In this document: one piece after another, positions 30,462 to 40,277 of the stretch
Numbering within the stretch: the stretch's first letter is position 1
Layout: each line of letters opens with the position of its first letter
NCBI GenBank assembly: GCA_946403965.1
Contig: CAMJBT010000002.1
Location: 1 to 64,000 of the forward strand
Length of the DNA: 64,000 nt
From: an uncultured Pseudobutyrivibrio sp.
Lineage (GTDB): Bacteria > Bacillota > Clostridia > Lachnospirales > Lachnospiraceae
Reading direction: 5' to 3'
The notes under the pieces: model-generated
Databases searched by the model: none
Told to the model about the DNA's origin: nothing
Seen by the model: the letters and a program-made list of their open reading frames with translations, nothing else
Made by a program: the position numbers and the translations under genes

Positions 30462-33400
30462 ATGGTAAATCAAAATAAAGGTTTATACAGCCCTGAATTT
30501 GAACACGACAATTGTGGTATTGGAGCCGTTGTTTCTATTAAAGGAATCAAAACTCACAAGACTGTTTCTGATGCCTTAAAGATTGTTGAAAATCTGGAGC
30601 ATAGAGCTGGAAAGGATGCTGATGGAGAAACAGGAGATGGTGTAGGAATTCTTCTCCAAATTTCACACAAATTCTTTTCTAAGGTTACAAAGGAGCTTGG
30701 TATTTCTATAGGAAAAGAGAGAGATTACGGTGTTGGTATGTTCTTTTTCCCTTCAGAAGAGCTGAAGAGAAAACAGGCCATGAAGATGTTTGAAATCATC
30801 GTGGAAAAAGAGAATCTTGAGTTCCTAGGTTGGAGACAGGTACCAACAAAGCCATCGATTCTTGGAAAGGCTGCGGTAGATTGTATGCCTGTAATTTATC
30901 AGGTTTTTATTAAAAGACCTGAGGATTGCAATAAGGGACTTGATTTTGATAGAAAACTTTATGTCGCAAGACGTGTATTTGAGCAGACCGCAGAAAATAC
31001 TTATGTTGCTTCACTTTCAAGTAGAACTATCGTGTATAAAGGAATGTTCTTAGTTAATCAGCTGAGACTATTCTTTGAGGATTTGGAAGATAATGATTAT
31101 GAATCAGCAATTGCTACAGTTCATTCTCGTTTCTCAACAAATACAAACCCTTCTTGGGAACGTGCTCATCCAAATCGATTTATCGTTCACAATGGTGAGA
31201 TAAATACAATCAAAGGAAATGCAGATAAGATGCTTTCTCGTGAGGAGCGCATGGTTTCGCAGGTGCTTGAGCCAGAAATGACAAAGATTACTCCTGTTTG
31301 TAATCAAGAGGGTTCAGATTCAGCAATGCTTGATAATGCTCTTGAATTTCTTGTAATGAACGGCATGCCACTGCCACTGGCTGTCATGATTACTATTCCG
31401 GAACCATGGGTAAAAAACAAGGCTATGGATCAGGCTAGACGAGATTTTTATCAATATTATTCAACAATGATGGAACCTTGGGATGGTCCTGCATCAATAC
31501 TGTTTTCTGATGGTGATATTATGGGTGCAGTGCTGGATAGAAATGGACTTAGACCTTCCAGATATTACATCACAGATGATGATTATTTAATTCTTTCTTC
31601 TGAGGTAGGTGTCCTTCCGGTAGAAGAAGGAAGAATAAAGAAAAAGGACAGATTACGTCCAGGTAAAATGCTTCTTGTTGATACAGTGGCAGGCAGATTA
31701 ATTGATGATGAGGAATTAAAGACGAGGTATGCTACAAGACAGCCTTATGGTCAGTGGCTTGATGCAAATCTGGCACATTTAAGTGAAATTAAAATTCCAA
31801 ATGAGCCGGTTATAAAGTACTCAAGAGAAGAAAGAGATTGTCTCCAAAAGGCATTTGGATATTCCTATGAGGAAATAAAGGATTCAATTCTTCCTATGGC
31901 ATTAAATGGTGGTGAAAATACAGGCGCTATGGGTATTGATGTTCCACTTGCAGTATTATCCGAGCATCATCAACCACTTTTCAACTATTTCAAGCAGCTT
32001 TTTGCTCAGGTTACAAATCCACCAATTGATTCAATTCGTGAGGAGATTGTTACAGCCACAACAGTATATCTGGGAACTGCAGGAAATGTTCTGGAGGAAA
32101 CAGAAGAGAACTGCAATATGCTTGAAATCAGAAATCCTATTTTGACAGTTACCGATTTGATGAAAATTAAGTCAATGAAAGTTCCTGGACTTCATGCAGA
32201 GACAGTTCCTATTACCTACTACAAAAATACTTCATTGGAAAAAGCAATCGAGCATCTTTTTGTCGAAGTAGATAGAGTTAATAGAGAGGGAGCAAACATT
32301 ATTATTCTTTCTGACCGAGGCGTGGATGAGAATCATGTTGCAATTCCATCCCTTCTTGCAGTGGCTGCAGTACAAAGACATTTGGTTCAGACAAAGAAGC
32401 GCACAAGTCTTTCAGTAATTCTTGAATCAGGCGAGCCAAGAGAAGTACATCATTTTGCTACACTCCTAGGCTATGGAGCATCGGCTATTAATCCATATCT
32501 TGCTCAGGAGACTATTTGTGAGCTTATCGAAAAAGGTCAGCTTCAGAAGGATGAACATGCTGCTATTGATGATTATAACGAGGCTGTAATAAACGGAATT
32601 ATCAAGATTGCATCCAAGATGGGTATTTCTACTGTTCAGTCATATCAGGGTGCAAAGATTTTTGAGGCTATTGGAATCAGTGCAGATGTAATTGACAAGT
32701 ATTTTACAGGTACTATTAGTAGAATCGGTGGAATCACTATTGAGGATATTCAGGCTGATGTGGAAATGCAGCACAGCAAGGCTTTTGATCCATTAGGATT
32801 ATCAGTGGACGAAACCTTGGATTCACGTGGACAGCATAAGATGCGTTCAGGAGCTGAGGAACATCTCTATAATCCTGCTACAATTCATTTGCTTCAGCTT
32901 TCTACAAGAACTGGAGACTATAATACCTTCAAGGAATATTCATCACTTATTAACAAAGAGGATGAAGTTAGAAATCTTCGTGGATTAATCGATTTTAATT
33001 ACCCAAAGAAAGGTATCAGCATTGATGAAGTTGAGTCAGTAGATTCTATCGTTAGACGATTCAAAACTGGAGCCATGAGTTACGGATCTATTTCAAAGGA
33101 AGCACATGAAACAATGGCCATTGCAATGAATATGCTTCATGGAAAATCAAACTCTGGTGAAGGTGGAGAGGAAGAAGAACGCTTTACAATCGGAAAAGAT
33201 GGTCTTAATCGTTGCTCTGCAATCAAACAGGTTGCATCAGGTAGATTTGGTGTCACAAGTAAGTATCTTGTAAGTGCAAAAGAAATTCAGATTAAAATGG
33301 CACAGGGTGCGAAACCTGGTGAAGGTGGACATTTGCCAGGAAAGAAGGTTTACCCTTGGATTGCGAAGACAAGACTTTCAACACCAGGTGTTGCACTTAT

Positions 33401-34988
33401 TTCGCCACCACCTCATCATGATATTTATTCGATCGAGGATTTGGCGGAGCTTATCTATGATTTGAAAAATGCAAATAAGGATGCCCGTATATCTGTAAAG
33501 CTTGTTTCAGAGGCCGGAGTTGGAACAATTGCATCAGGTGTTGCAAAAGCTGGTGCTCAGGTTATTTTGATTTCAGGTTATGACGGAGGTACTGGTGCGG
33601 CACCTAAATCTTCAATACATAATGCTGGACTTCCATGGGAGCTTGGACTTGCAGAGGCTCATCATACACTTTCGATGAATGGCCTAAGAAACAAGGTTGT
33701 AATTGAAACAGACGGTAAGCTTATGACTGGACGAGATGTTGCCATTGCCTGTGCCCTAGGTGCAGAGGAATTTGGTTTTGCAACAGCACCTCTTGTGACT
33801 ATGGGATGTGTGATGATGCGAGTATGTAATCTTGATACATGTCCAGTGGGTGTTGCTACACAGAATCCTGAGCTTAGAAAACGATTCTCAGGTAAGCCGG
33901 AATATGTTGTAAACTTCATGCGTTTTATTGCAGAAGAGTTAAGAGAATATATGGCAAGCCTTGGATGTAAAACAGTTGACGAGCTTTGTGGAAGATATGA
34001 TCTTCTCAGGCTTAAGGAGGTGGATCAAAGCAAGCGAATGTCAAAGGTCGATTTGTCTTCAGTGGTTTCAAATCCAAATCCATATGAAAAAGTAAACTAC
34101 GAGAAAAAACATGTATTCAACTTCGAACTTGAAAACACTGTAGACGAAAAGATTCTTTTGAAGAAGTTAAAATCTGCTATTGAGTCTGGTAAGGAGGGCT
34201 CGGTAGATGTTCAGGTTTCAAATATAAATCGTTCTGTAGGTACCTTGCTTGGTGCAGAGCTTACAAGACGCTTTGGCGAAACTCTTTCAGAGGATAGTTA
34301 TGTAGTGAATTGCCAAGGTGCTGGTGGACAATCCTTTGGTGCATTTATTCCAAATGGACTTACCTTAAAGCTTGAAGGTGATTCAAATGATTACTTTGGA
34401 AAGGGATTGTCAGGCGGCAAGCTTGTTGTAAATCCTCCAAAGGAAGCTAATTACAAGCAGGATGAAAATATAATTATCGGAAATGTTGCTTTATATGGAG
34501 CGACATCTGGAAAAGCCTTTATTAATGGAGTTGCAGGAGAAAGATTTGCTGTTCGAAACTCCGGTGCTACGGCTGTAGTAGAAGGCTGTGGAGACCACGG
34601 CTGTGAATATATGACAGGCGGTCGTGTTGTAGTTCTTGGAACTACTGGAAAGAATTTTGCTGCAGGTATGTCCGGTGGTATTGCCTATGTTCTAGACGAG
34701 GATGCCACACTTTACAAGCGCTTAAATAAATCTATGGTTAGCCTTGAGACTGTAACAGACAAATATGATGTTATGGAATTGAAGGATATTATTAGAGCGC
34801 ATGTGAAGGAAACTGGCTCTGAAAAAGGAAAACGTATTTACGATAATTTCAGTGACTATCTTCCAAAGTTTAAAAAGATAGTTCCATATGATTACAAAAA
34901 GATGATGCAGACAATTGTTCAGATGGAAGAAAAAGGATTATCTTCTGAGCAGGCACAGATAGAAGCATTCAATGCTTTATGTAAATAG
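30462..34988 (+). CDS. gltB: Glutamate synthase, large subunit
   Basis: 1508 aa; CGIGAVVSIKG N-terminus, HSRFSTNTNPSWERAHP, GEGGHLPGKKVYPWIAKTRLSTPGVALISPPPHHDIYSIEDLA. Confidence 0.97.
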   Translation: MVNQNKGLYSPEFEHDNCGIGAVVSIKGIKTHKTVSDALKIVENLEHRAGKDADGETGDGVGILLQISHKFFSKVTKELGISIGKERDYGVGMFFFPSEELKRKQAMKMFEIIVEKENLEFLGWRQVPTKPSILGKAAVDCMPVIYQVFIKRPEDCNKGLDFDRKLYVARRVFEQTAENTYVASLSSRTIVYKGMFLVNQLRLFFEDLEDNDYESAIATVHSRFSTNTNPSWERAHPNRFIVHNGEINTIKGNADKMLSREERMVSQVLEPEMTKITPVCNQEGSDSAMLDNALEFLVMNGMPLPLAVMITIPEPWVKNKAMDQARRDFYQYYSTMMEPWDGPASILFSDGDIMGAVLDRNGLRPSRYYITDDDYLILSSEVGVLPVEEGRIKKKDRLRPGKMLLVDTVAGRLIDDEELKTRYATRQPYGQWLDANLAHLSEIKIPNEPVIKYSREERDCLQKAFGYSYEEIKDSILPMALNGGENTGAMGIDVPLAVLSEHHQPLFNYFKQLFAQVTNPPIDSIREEIVTATTVYLGTAGNVLEETEENCNMLEIRNPILTVTDLMKIKSMKVPGLHAETVPITYYKNTSLEKAIEHLFVEVDRVNREGANIIILSDRGVDENHVAIPSLLAVAAVQRHLVQTKKRTSLSVILESGEPREVHHFATLLGYGASAINPYLAQETICELIEKGQLQKDEHAAIDDYNEAVINGIIKIASKMGISTVQSYQGAKIFEAIGISADVIDKYFTGTISRIGGITIEDIQADVEMQHSKAFDPLGLSVDETLDSRGQHKMRSGAEEHLYNPATIHLLQLSTRTGDYNTFKEYSSLINKEDEVRNLRGLIDFNYPKKGISIDEVESVDSIVRRFKTGAMSYGSISKEAHETMAIAMNMLHGKSNSGEGGEEEERFTIGKDGLNRCSAIKQVASGRFGVTSKYLVSAKEIQIKMAQGAKPGEGGHLPGKKVYPWIAKTRLSTPGVALISPPPHHDIYSIEDLAELIYDLKNANKDARISVKLVSEAGVGTIASGVAKAGAQVILISGYDGGTGAAPKSSIHNAGLPWELGLAEAHHTLSMNGLRNKVVIETDGKLMTGRDVAIACALGAEEFGFATAPLVTMGCVMMRVCNLDTCPVGVATQNPELRKRFSGKPEYVVNFMRFIAEELREYMASLGCKTVDELCGRYDLLRLKEVDQSKRMSKVDLSSVVSNPNPYEKVNYEKKHVFNFELENTVDEKILLKKLKSAIESGKEGSVDVQVSNINRSVGTLLGAELTRRFGETLSEDSYVVNCQGAGGQSFGAFIPNGLTLKLEGDSNDYFGKGLSGGKLVVNPPKEANYKQDENIIIGNVALYGATSGKAFINGVAGERFAVRNSGATAVVEGCGDHGCEYMTGGRVVVLGTTGKNFAAGMSGGIAYVLDEDATLYKRLNKSMVSLETVTDKYDVMELKDIIRAHVKETGSEKGKRIYDNFSDYLPKFKKIVPYDYKKMMQTIVQMEEKGLSSEQAQIEAFNALCK

Positions 34989-34997
34989 GAGGTTATA

Positions 34998-36494
34998 ATG
35001 GGAAAGCCAACAGGATTTTTAGAATACGAGAGAATTGAGGCTGTCGCAGTAGAGCCTCTCAAGAGAATTAACAATTTTAATGAGTTTCATGAACCTCTTC
35101 CAGAGGAGGAACAAAAAAGACAGGGCGGACGATGTATGGATTGTGGTGTACCATTCTGCCAGTCTGGTATGACAATAAAGGGGATGACTTCAGGTTGTCC
35201 TCTAAACAACCTTATTCCTGAATGGAATGAGCTGGTATTTCAGGGAAATTATGAGATGGCATATAAGCGACTTCGTAAAACCAGCAATTTCCCTGAGTTT
35301 ACCTGCAGAGTCTGTCCGGCTTTATGTGAAAAGGCATGTACATGCGGTCTAAATGGAGATGCTGTATCAACCAGAGAAAATGAAAAGGCTATTATAGAGT
35401 ATGCCTATGCAAATGGGCTTGCTGTGGCTAATCCGCCAAAACAGCGTACAGGTAAAAAAGTAGCTGTAATTGGATCCGGACCATCAGGTCTTGCAGTAGC
35501 AGACCAATTAAATCACAGAGGTCATAGTGTCACTGTATATGAGCGAAACGACAATGTAGGTGGTTTGCTTAGATATGGCATTCCAAATATGAAGCTTGAA
35601 AAGCAGGTGATTGACCGTAAGATAAAAATTATGGAACAGGAGGGCATAAGCTTCATTGTAAACGCCAATGTTGGCGCCGAGGTTAAGGCTAAGGACTTGC
35701 TTGATAAGTATGATGCAGTGGTTCTTTGCTGTGGATCATCAAATCCTAGAGATATAGATGCAGTAGGTCGTAAAGAGGCAAAGGGGATATACTTTGCTGT
35801 GGATTTCCTTGCTTCAACCACAAAATGTCTATGGTCAAATGATATGAAGCTTGTAGATGGAAAGTTTATTTCTGCAAAGGATAAGGATGTAATTATCATA
35901 GGTGGTGGTGATACAGGAAACGACTGTGTGGGTACAGCGATTAGACATGGCTGCAAGTCTGTTACACAGCTGGAAATGATGCCAAAGGCTCCCGATGAGA
36001 GAGCAGAAACAAACCCTTGGCCACAGTGGCCTCTTGTTTGCAAGACCGATTATGGTCAGGAGGAGGCTATTGCTAAATTTGGTCATGATCCTCGTGTTTA
36101 TACCACTACAGTTAAAGAATTTAAGACAGATAAAAATGGTAATCTAAAATCAGCAGTACTTGTTTCATTGGAAGCAAAACAAGATAAGAAAACTGGACGT
36201 AAGCTTATGGTTCCTGTGGAAGGAACAGAAAAAGAAATACCATGTCAGCTTTGTTTGATTGCAGCTGGATTTCTTGGGGCGCAGAAGTATGTTGCTGATG
36301 CTTTTAAGGTTGAATTGGATGGAAGAACCAATGTGGCTTCTGTTTGCCAGGGCCGATTTGCCACAAAAGTTGAAAAGGTATTTACAGCAGGTGACATGCA
36401 TACCGGTCAGTCCCTTGTAGTTAAGGCTATACGACAGGGAAGAGATTGTGCCCGAGAAGTAGATGAGTATCTTATGGGTTATACTAATCTCTAG
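34998..36494 (+). CDS. gltD: Glutamate synthase, small subunit
   Basis: RCMDCGVPFCQSG, GCPLNNLIPEWNELV, VIGSGPSGLAVADQLNHRGHSVTVYERNDNVGGLLRYGIPNMKL. Confidence 0.96.
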   Translation: MGKPTGFLEYERIEAVAVEPLKRINNFNEFHEPLPEEEQKRQGGRCMDCGVPFCQSGMTIKGMTSGCPLNNLIPEWNELVFQGNYEMAYKRLRKTSNFPEFTCRVCPALCEKACTCGLNGDAVSTRENEKAIIEYAYANGLAVANPPKQRTGKKVAVIGSGPSGLAVADQLNHRGHSVTVYERNDNVGGLLRYGIPNMKLEKQVIDRKIKIMEQEGISFIVNANVGAEVKAKDLLDKYDAVVLCCGSSNPRDIDAVGRKEAKGIYFAVDFLASTTKCLWSNDMKLVDGKFISAKDKDVIIIGGGDTGNDCVGTAIRHGCKSVTQLEMMPKAPDERAETNPWPQWPLVCKTDYGQEEAIAKFGHDPRVYTTTVKEFKTDKNGNLKSAVLVSLEAKQDKKTGRKLMVPVEGTEKEIPCQLCLIAAGFLGAQKYVADAFKVELDGRTNVASVCQGRFATKVEKVFTAGDMHTGQSLVVKAIRQGRDCAREVDEYLMGYTNL

Positions 36495-36534
36495 ATTCCG
36501 TTTTTATAAGAAAAAATAAAAGTGGGTACCAACT

Positions 36535-36590
36535 ACTTGGCTTGTGTGTAGTTTTGCCAAGTCAAGCCAAGTGGTGTAATATTTAAAGAA
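36535..36590 (+). promoter_or_regulatory. glnA upstream palindromic/direct-repeat element and putative promoter
   Basis: ACTTGGCTTG (36535-36544) / CAAGCCAAGT (36563-36572) perfect 10-bp inverted repeat; extra GCCAAGT (36556-36562); possible -35 TTGCCA with -10 TAATAT. Confidence 0.5.
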
Positions 36591-36608
36591 AAATCTGGAG
36601 GAGATACT

Positions 36609-37856
36609 ATGTCTCATTTATCAATTGATGATATTTTGGAATTTGTAGAGGAAAATGATGTAAAGTTTATTAGACTTGCATTTTGTGACTTATATGGCAA
36701 TCAAAAAAATATTTCCATTATGCCTTCAGAGTTAAAATCAGCTTTTGAAGATGGAATAAATTTTGATTCATTTTTGATCCTTGGGTATTCTGGGGTATCT
36801 GGAAAAGATCTATTTTTAAAGCCAGATCCAGACACTTTGCATGTGCTTCCATGGCGCCCCCAGTCTGGTCGTGTAATCAGATTTTACTGTGATGTGGTTT
36901 ATGCAGACGGAACACCATTTTCCTTTGATTACCGACAGTTCTTAAAGTCTACTTTGAAGGAATGTGAGAACATGGGATTTAGCACCAGAATGGGACTTAA
37001 GTCGGAGTTTTACCTTTTTAAGACAGATGAAAATGGCAATCCAACAAAAGAGCCTTTTGATAATGGTGGATATTTAGATGTGGCCCCAAGTGATAAGGGG
37101 GAAAACATTCGTCGAGAGATATGTCTTTCTCTTGAAGAAATGGGCATTTCACCTCAGTCTTCTCACCATGAAAGAGGTCCAGGACAAAATGAGATTGATT
37201 TTCAATCGGCGGATGTGCTTACCACAGCCGACAATCTTGTAACCTATAAAAATGTTGTAGAGAATATTGCTGCAAGAAATGGTGCTTACGCTTGCTTTGA
37301 GCCAAAGCCAATGGAGGATGCTCCAGGAAATGGTCTCCATATCATCATGGCAAATTACAAAGGGGATTCAAACCTGATAGATACAGACCGAGATTTTTCG
37401 GAGAGCTTTATGGCGGGTATTATCAATCGTATGCGAGATATCACTTTGTTTTTAAATTGCCGAAGAGATTCATATTATCGTTTTGGTTTACAGGAAGCAC
37501 CAAAATATATCACATGGTCTGAACAGAATAATTCCAGACTTTTTAGAGTTCCTGAAATAAATGGAAAGCGTAAGCATTTTATACTTCGCTCACCAGATTC
37601 CTGCATTAATCCGTATCTTGCCAGTGCAATAATAATACAAGCAGGTATAGCTGGTGTAAAAGGAAATGAAAAGCTGCCTCCAGCCCTTGAGGTAAGTTCA
37701 AGAGAATTGACAGATGAAAAAGCTCAGACTCTTGAGAATTTGCCACAGTCAATTGAGGAGGCGATTATGTGTGCTGCAAACAGTCAGTTTATAAAGGAGT
37801 CAGGCTTTTATGATATTGCAGCAAATTATATCGAGCTGATAAAGGCAAGTATATAA
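36609..37856 (+). CDS. glnA: Glutamine synthetase, type I family
   Basis: FIRLAFCDLYGNQKNISIMPSEL, SSHHERGPGQNEIDF, GNGLHIIMANYKG, CINPYLASAIIIQAG. Confidence 0.92.
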   Translation: MSHLSIDDILEFVEENDVKFIRLAFCDLYGNQKNISIMPSELKSAFEDGINFDSFLILGYSGVSGKDLFLKPDPDTLHVLPWRPQSGRVIRFYCDVVYADGTPFSFDYRQFLKSTLKECENMGFSTRMGLKSEFYLFKTDENGNPTKEPFDNGGYLDVAPSDKGENIRREICLSLEEMGISPQSSHHERGPGQNEIDFQSADVLTTADNLVTYKNVVENIAARNGAYACFEPKPMEDAPGNGLHIIMANYKGDSNLIDTDRDFSESFMAGIINRMRDITLFLNCRRDSYYRFGLQEAPKYITWSEQNNSRLFRVPEINGKRKHFILRSPDSCINPYLASAIIIQAGIAGVKGNEKLPPALEVSSRELTDEKAQTLENLPQSIEEAIMCAANSQFIKESGFYDIAANYIELIKASI

Positions 37857-37875
37857 ACCCTAAAAGGAGTAGACT

Positions 37876-38442
37876 ATGGAACGTGCATTAATTGTCTGCG
37901 ATAATGACAAGGGTACCGCCTTTTATAAATCATTTCTCAAGGAAAATGGTTTTATCGATATGATGTGTGAGACCAGTCTGAACATAGCCAAGCGTACTAT
38001 TTCAGACTATGATTTTGATATATGCATTATTAATCTTCCTATCGGAGGAACAAATTCCATTGAGCATGTGATTGATATTGCAGAAAAAAATGTTTGCCAG
38101 ATTTTGCTTTTTGTAAAGGCAGAGTTGTTTGATGAGGTTACTGAACAAGTGTCTGAATATGGCATTATCACTGTGTCAAAACCTATTAGCAAGCAGCTGT
38201 TTTGGCAGGCTCTGAAGCATGCAATGGCGGCACAACGTCGTATAGGAATGGCACGAAAGCAAAGTGCAAAGCTTGAACAGAAGCTTGAAGAATTAAAGAC
38301 TATTTCCAGAGCAAAACTTCTTTTGATTGTTAATGAAGGAATGACAGAAGAGGAAGCTCACAAAGCAATAGAGAAGGATGCAATGGATTTGCGTATATCA
38401 AGATTTCAGGTGGCTCTTGAAATTATTAAAAAATATAACTAA
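37876..38442 (+). CDS. ANTAR-domain response regulator with degenerate receiver
   Basis: C-terminal ISRAKLLLIVNEGMTEEEAHKAIEKDAMDLRISRFQVALEIIKKY fits ANTAR; N-terminal receiver-like domain; directly downstream of glnA. Confidence 0.88.
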   Translation: MERALIVCDNDKGTAFYKSFLKENGFIDMMCETSLNIAKRTISDYDFDICIINLPIGGTNSIEHVIDIAEKNVCQILLFVKAELFDEVTEQVSEYGIITVSKPISKQLFWQALKHAMAAQRRIGMARKQSAKLEQKLEELKTISRAKLLLIVNEGMTEEEAHKAIEKDAMDLRISRFQVALEIIKKYN

Positions 38443-38449
38443 AAAGTTG

Positions 38450-38566
38450 TTGACAAAACGGTTTTGATGTTTTATTATTCATAGCATCTAATTAACAAAA
38501 CAATAGTTATCGACAAAGGCGTCGTAGATTTCACTTATAGTGATATCTGCGGCGCCTTTGTTTTTT
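38450..38566 (+). promoter_or_regulatory. asnB leader: promoter plus hexaloop hairpin overlapping intrinsic terminator (candidate ANTAR target)
   Basis: TTGACA-N17-TATTAT (38450-38478); CGAC-AAAGGC-GTCG (38511-38524); terminator GGCGTCGTAGAT (38518-38529) / ATCTGCGGCGCC (38545-38556) + T-run. Confidence 0.78.
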
Positions 38567-38594
38567 ATAAAAAAATGGGAAGGAAATAAAATTT

Positions 38595-40181
38595 ATGTGT
38601 TCAATTATGGCTCTCAGTAAATGTCATTTTGAAATGAAGGATTTTGAAGAGGCATTTTCAAAAACAATTTCCAGAGGACCTGATATGCAGCGCGTAATTA
38701 CTGCAAACGATTCAGTTCTTGGGTTTCAGAGATTATCAATTATGGGACTTAGTGATGCAGGAATGCAGCCATTTGAGTTGGATGGCAATTATGCAATCTG
38801 CAATGGAGAGCTTTATGGCTTCAAGCCAGTTAGGGAAGAGCTTAAGGCTGATGGTTATAAGTTCAAAAGCGATAGTGATTGCGAGATAATTCTTCCGATG
38901 TATCAAAAATATGGACTGAGAATGTTTGAAAAGCTTGATGCAGAATTTGCAATGGTTATCTACGACAAAGAAATAGATAATCTGGTTGCAGCAAGAGATC
39001 CCATAGGAATCAGACCTTTATTTTATGGATATGACGAAGAAGGTGCTATCATGTTTGCTTCTGAAGCCAAGAATCTTGTAGGTCTTACGGATCAGGTTCA
39101 TCCATTTCCACCAGGACATTATTATTACAAGGGTGTATTTACTTGCTATAGAGATTTGGCAAAGCGTCAGACCTATTCTAGAGATGGAGTTGAAGAGGCA
39201 GCAGCAAAAATCAAGAAGCTTTTGATCGCTGGAGTAGAGAAGAGACTTGATGCTGATGCACCAGTAGGTTTTCTTCTCTCAGGTGGACTTGATTCATCAC
39301 TTGTATGTGCTATTGCACAGAAAATGATGGATAAGCCAATAAAGACATTTGCAATTGGCATGAACGAAGATGCAATTGATTTGAAATATGCAAAAGAGGT
39401 TGCTGATTATATAGGCTCTGAGCATCACGAAATAATCATAAATAAGGACATAGTTCTTGAAAGTCTTGAAGAAGTTGTAGCAGCACTTGGAACATATGAT
39501 ATAACAACCATTCGAGCATCAATGGGAATGTACTTGATTTGCAAGGGGCTGAAAAAACAATTCCCTGAGATAAGAGTTCTTCTCACTGGAGAAATATCAG
39601 ATGAAATATTTGGATATAAATATACAGATTTTGCACCAAATTCTGAAGAATTCCAAAGGGAGGCAGAAAAGCGATTAAGAGAGCTTTACATGTATGATGT
39701 TCTTCGTGCGGATAGGTGTATCTCGGTACATTCTATGGAAGCGAGAGTACCATTTGGAGATTTAGCCTTTGTGGATTATGTAATGAGCATCAATCCTGAA
39801 ATAAAAATGAACAAATATAACAAAGGAAAATTCCTTTTGAGACATGCTTTCGAGGGAGACGATTACTTGCCTCATGATATTTTGTTCAGAGAAAAAGCGG
39901 CATTTTCTGATGCGGTTGGACATTCGATGGTTTACTACCTAAAGGAATATGCAAACAGTATTTATACAGATCAGGATTTAAAAGATGCAAAACGTAAATA
40001 CGAATACAGAACTCCGTTTACAAAGGAATCATTATTATATAGAGACTTGTTTGAAAAGTATTATCCAGGACAGGCACATATGATTGTAGATTACTGGATG
40101 CCAAACAAAAACTGGAAGGGCTGTGATGTAGATGATCCATCAGCACGTGTGCTGAGTAACTATGGTGCTTCAGGAATATAA
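38595..40181 (+). CDS. asnB: Asparagine synthase (glutamine-hydrolysing)
   Basis: MCSIMAL N-terminal Cys, ISRGPDMQ, YAICNGELYGF, APVGFLLSGGLDSSLVCAIAQK. Confidence 0.94.
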   Translation: MCSIMALSKCHFEMKDFEEAFSKTISRGPDMQRVITANDSVLGFQRLSIMGLSDAGMQPFELDGNYAICNGELYGFKPVREELKADGYKFKSDSDCEIILPMYQKYGLRMFEKLDAEFAMVIYDKEIDNLVAARDPIGIRPLFYGYDEEGAIMFASEAKNLVGLTDQVHPFPPGHYYYKGVFTCYRDLAKRQTYSRDGVEEAAAKIKKLLIAGVEKRLDADAPVGFLLSGGLDSSLVCAIAQKMMDKPIKTFAIGMNEDAIDLKYAKEVADYIGSEHHEIIINKDIVLESLEEVVAALGTYDITTIRASMGMYLICKGLKKQFPEIRVLLTGEISDEIFGYKYTDFAPNSEEFQREAEKRLRELYMYDVLRADRCISVHSMEARVPFGDLAFVDYVMSINPEIKMNKYNKGKFLLRHAFEGDDYLPHDILFREKAAFSDAVGHSMVYYLKEYANSIYTDQDLKDAKRKYEYRTPFTKESLLYRDLFEKYYPGQAHMIVDYWMPNKNWKGCDVDDPSARVLSNYGASGI

Positions 40182-40191
40182 AATTATATGA

Positions 40192-40255
40192 GCAAAACTT
40201 ATTGCAAAAGTTGGTAAGCGCTTGCGGGAGCATGTGAAACCAGGATAAGTTTTGC
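40192..40255 (+). promoter_or_regulatory. Structured leader upstream of glnN (unidentified)
   Basis: GCAAAACTTAT (40192-40202) / ATAAGTTTTGC (40245-40255) perfect 11-bp stem enclosing TTGGT/ACCAG and a GC-richer core, 22 nt before the glnN ATG. Confidence 0.5.
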
Positions 40256-40277
40256 GGATTAAAGGAGGATATAGATT

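Noticed and set aside
40192-40255. Known glutamine riboswitch upstream of glnN
   Set aside because: The primary sequence does not match the glnA or Downstream-peptide motif consensus as I know it; left as unidentified pending an Rfam scan.
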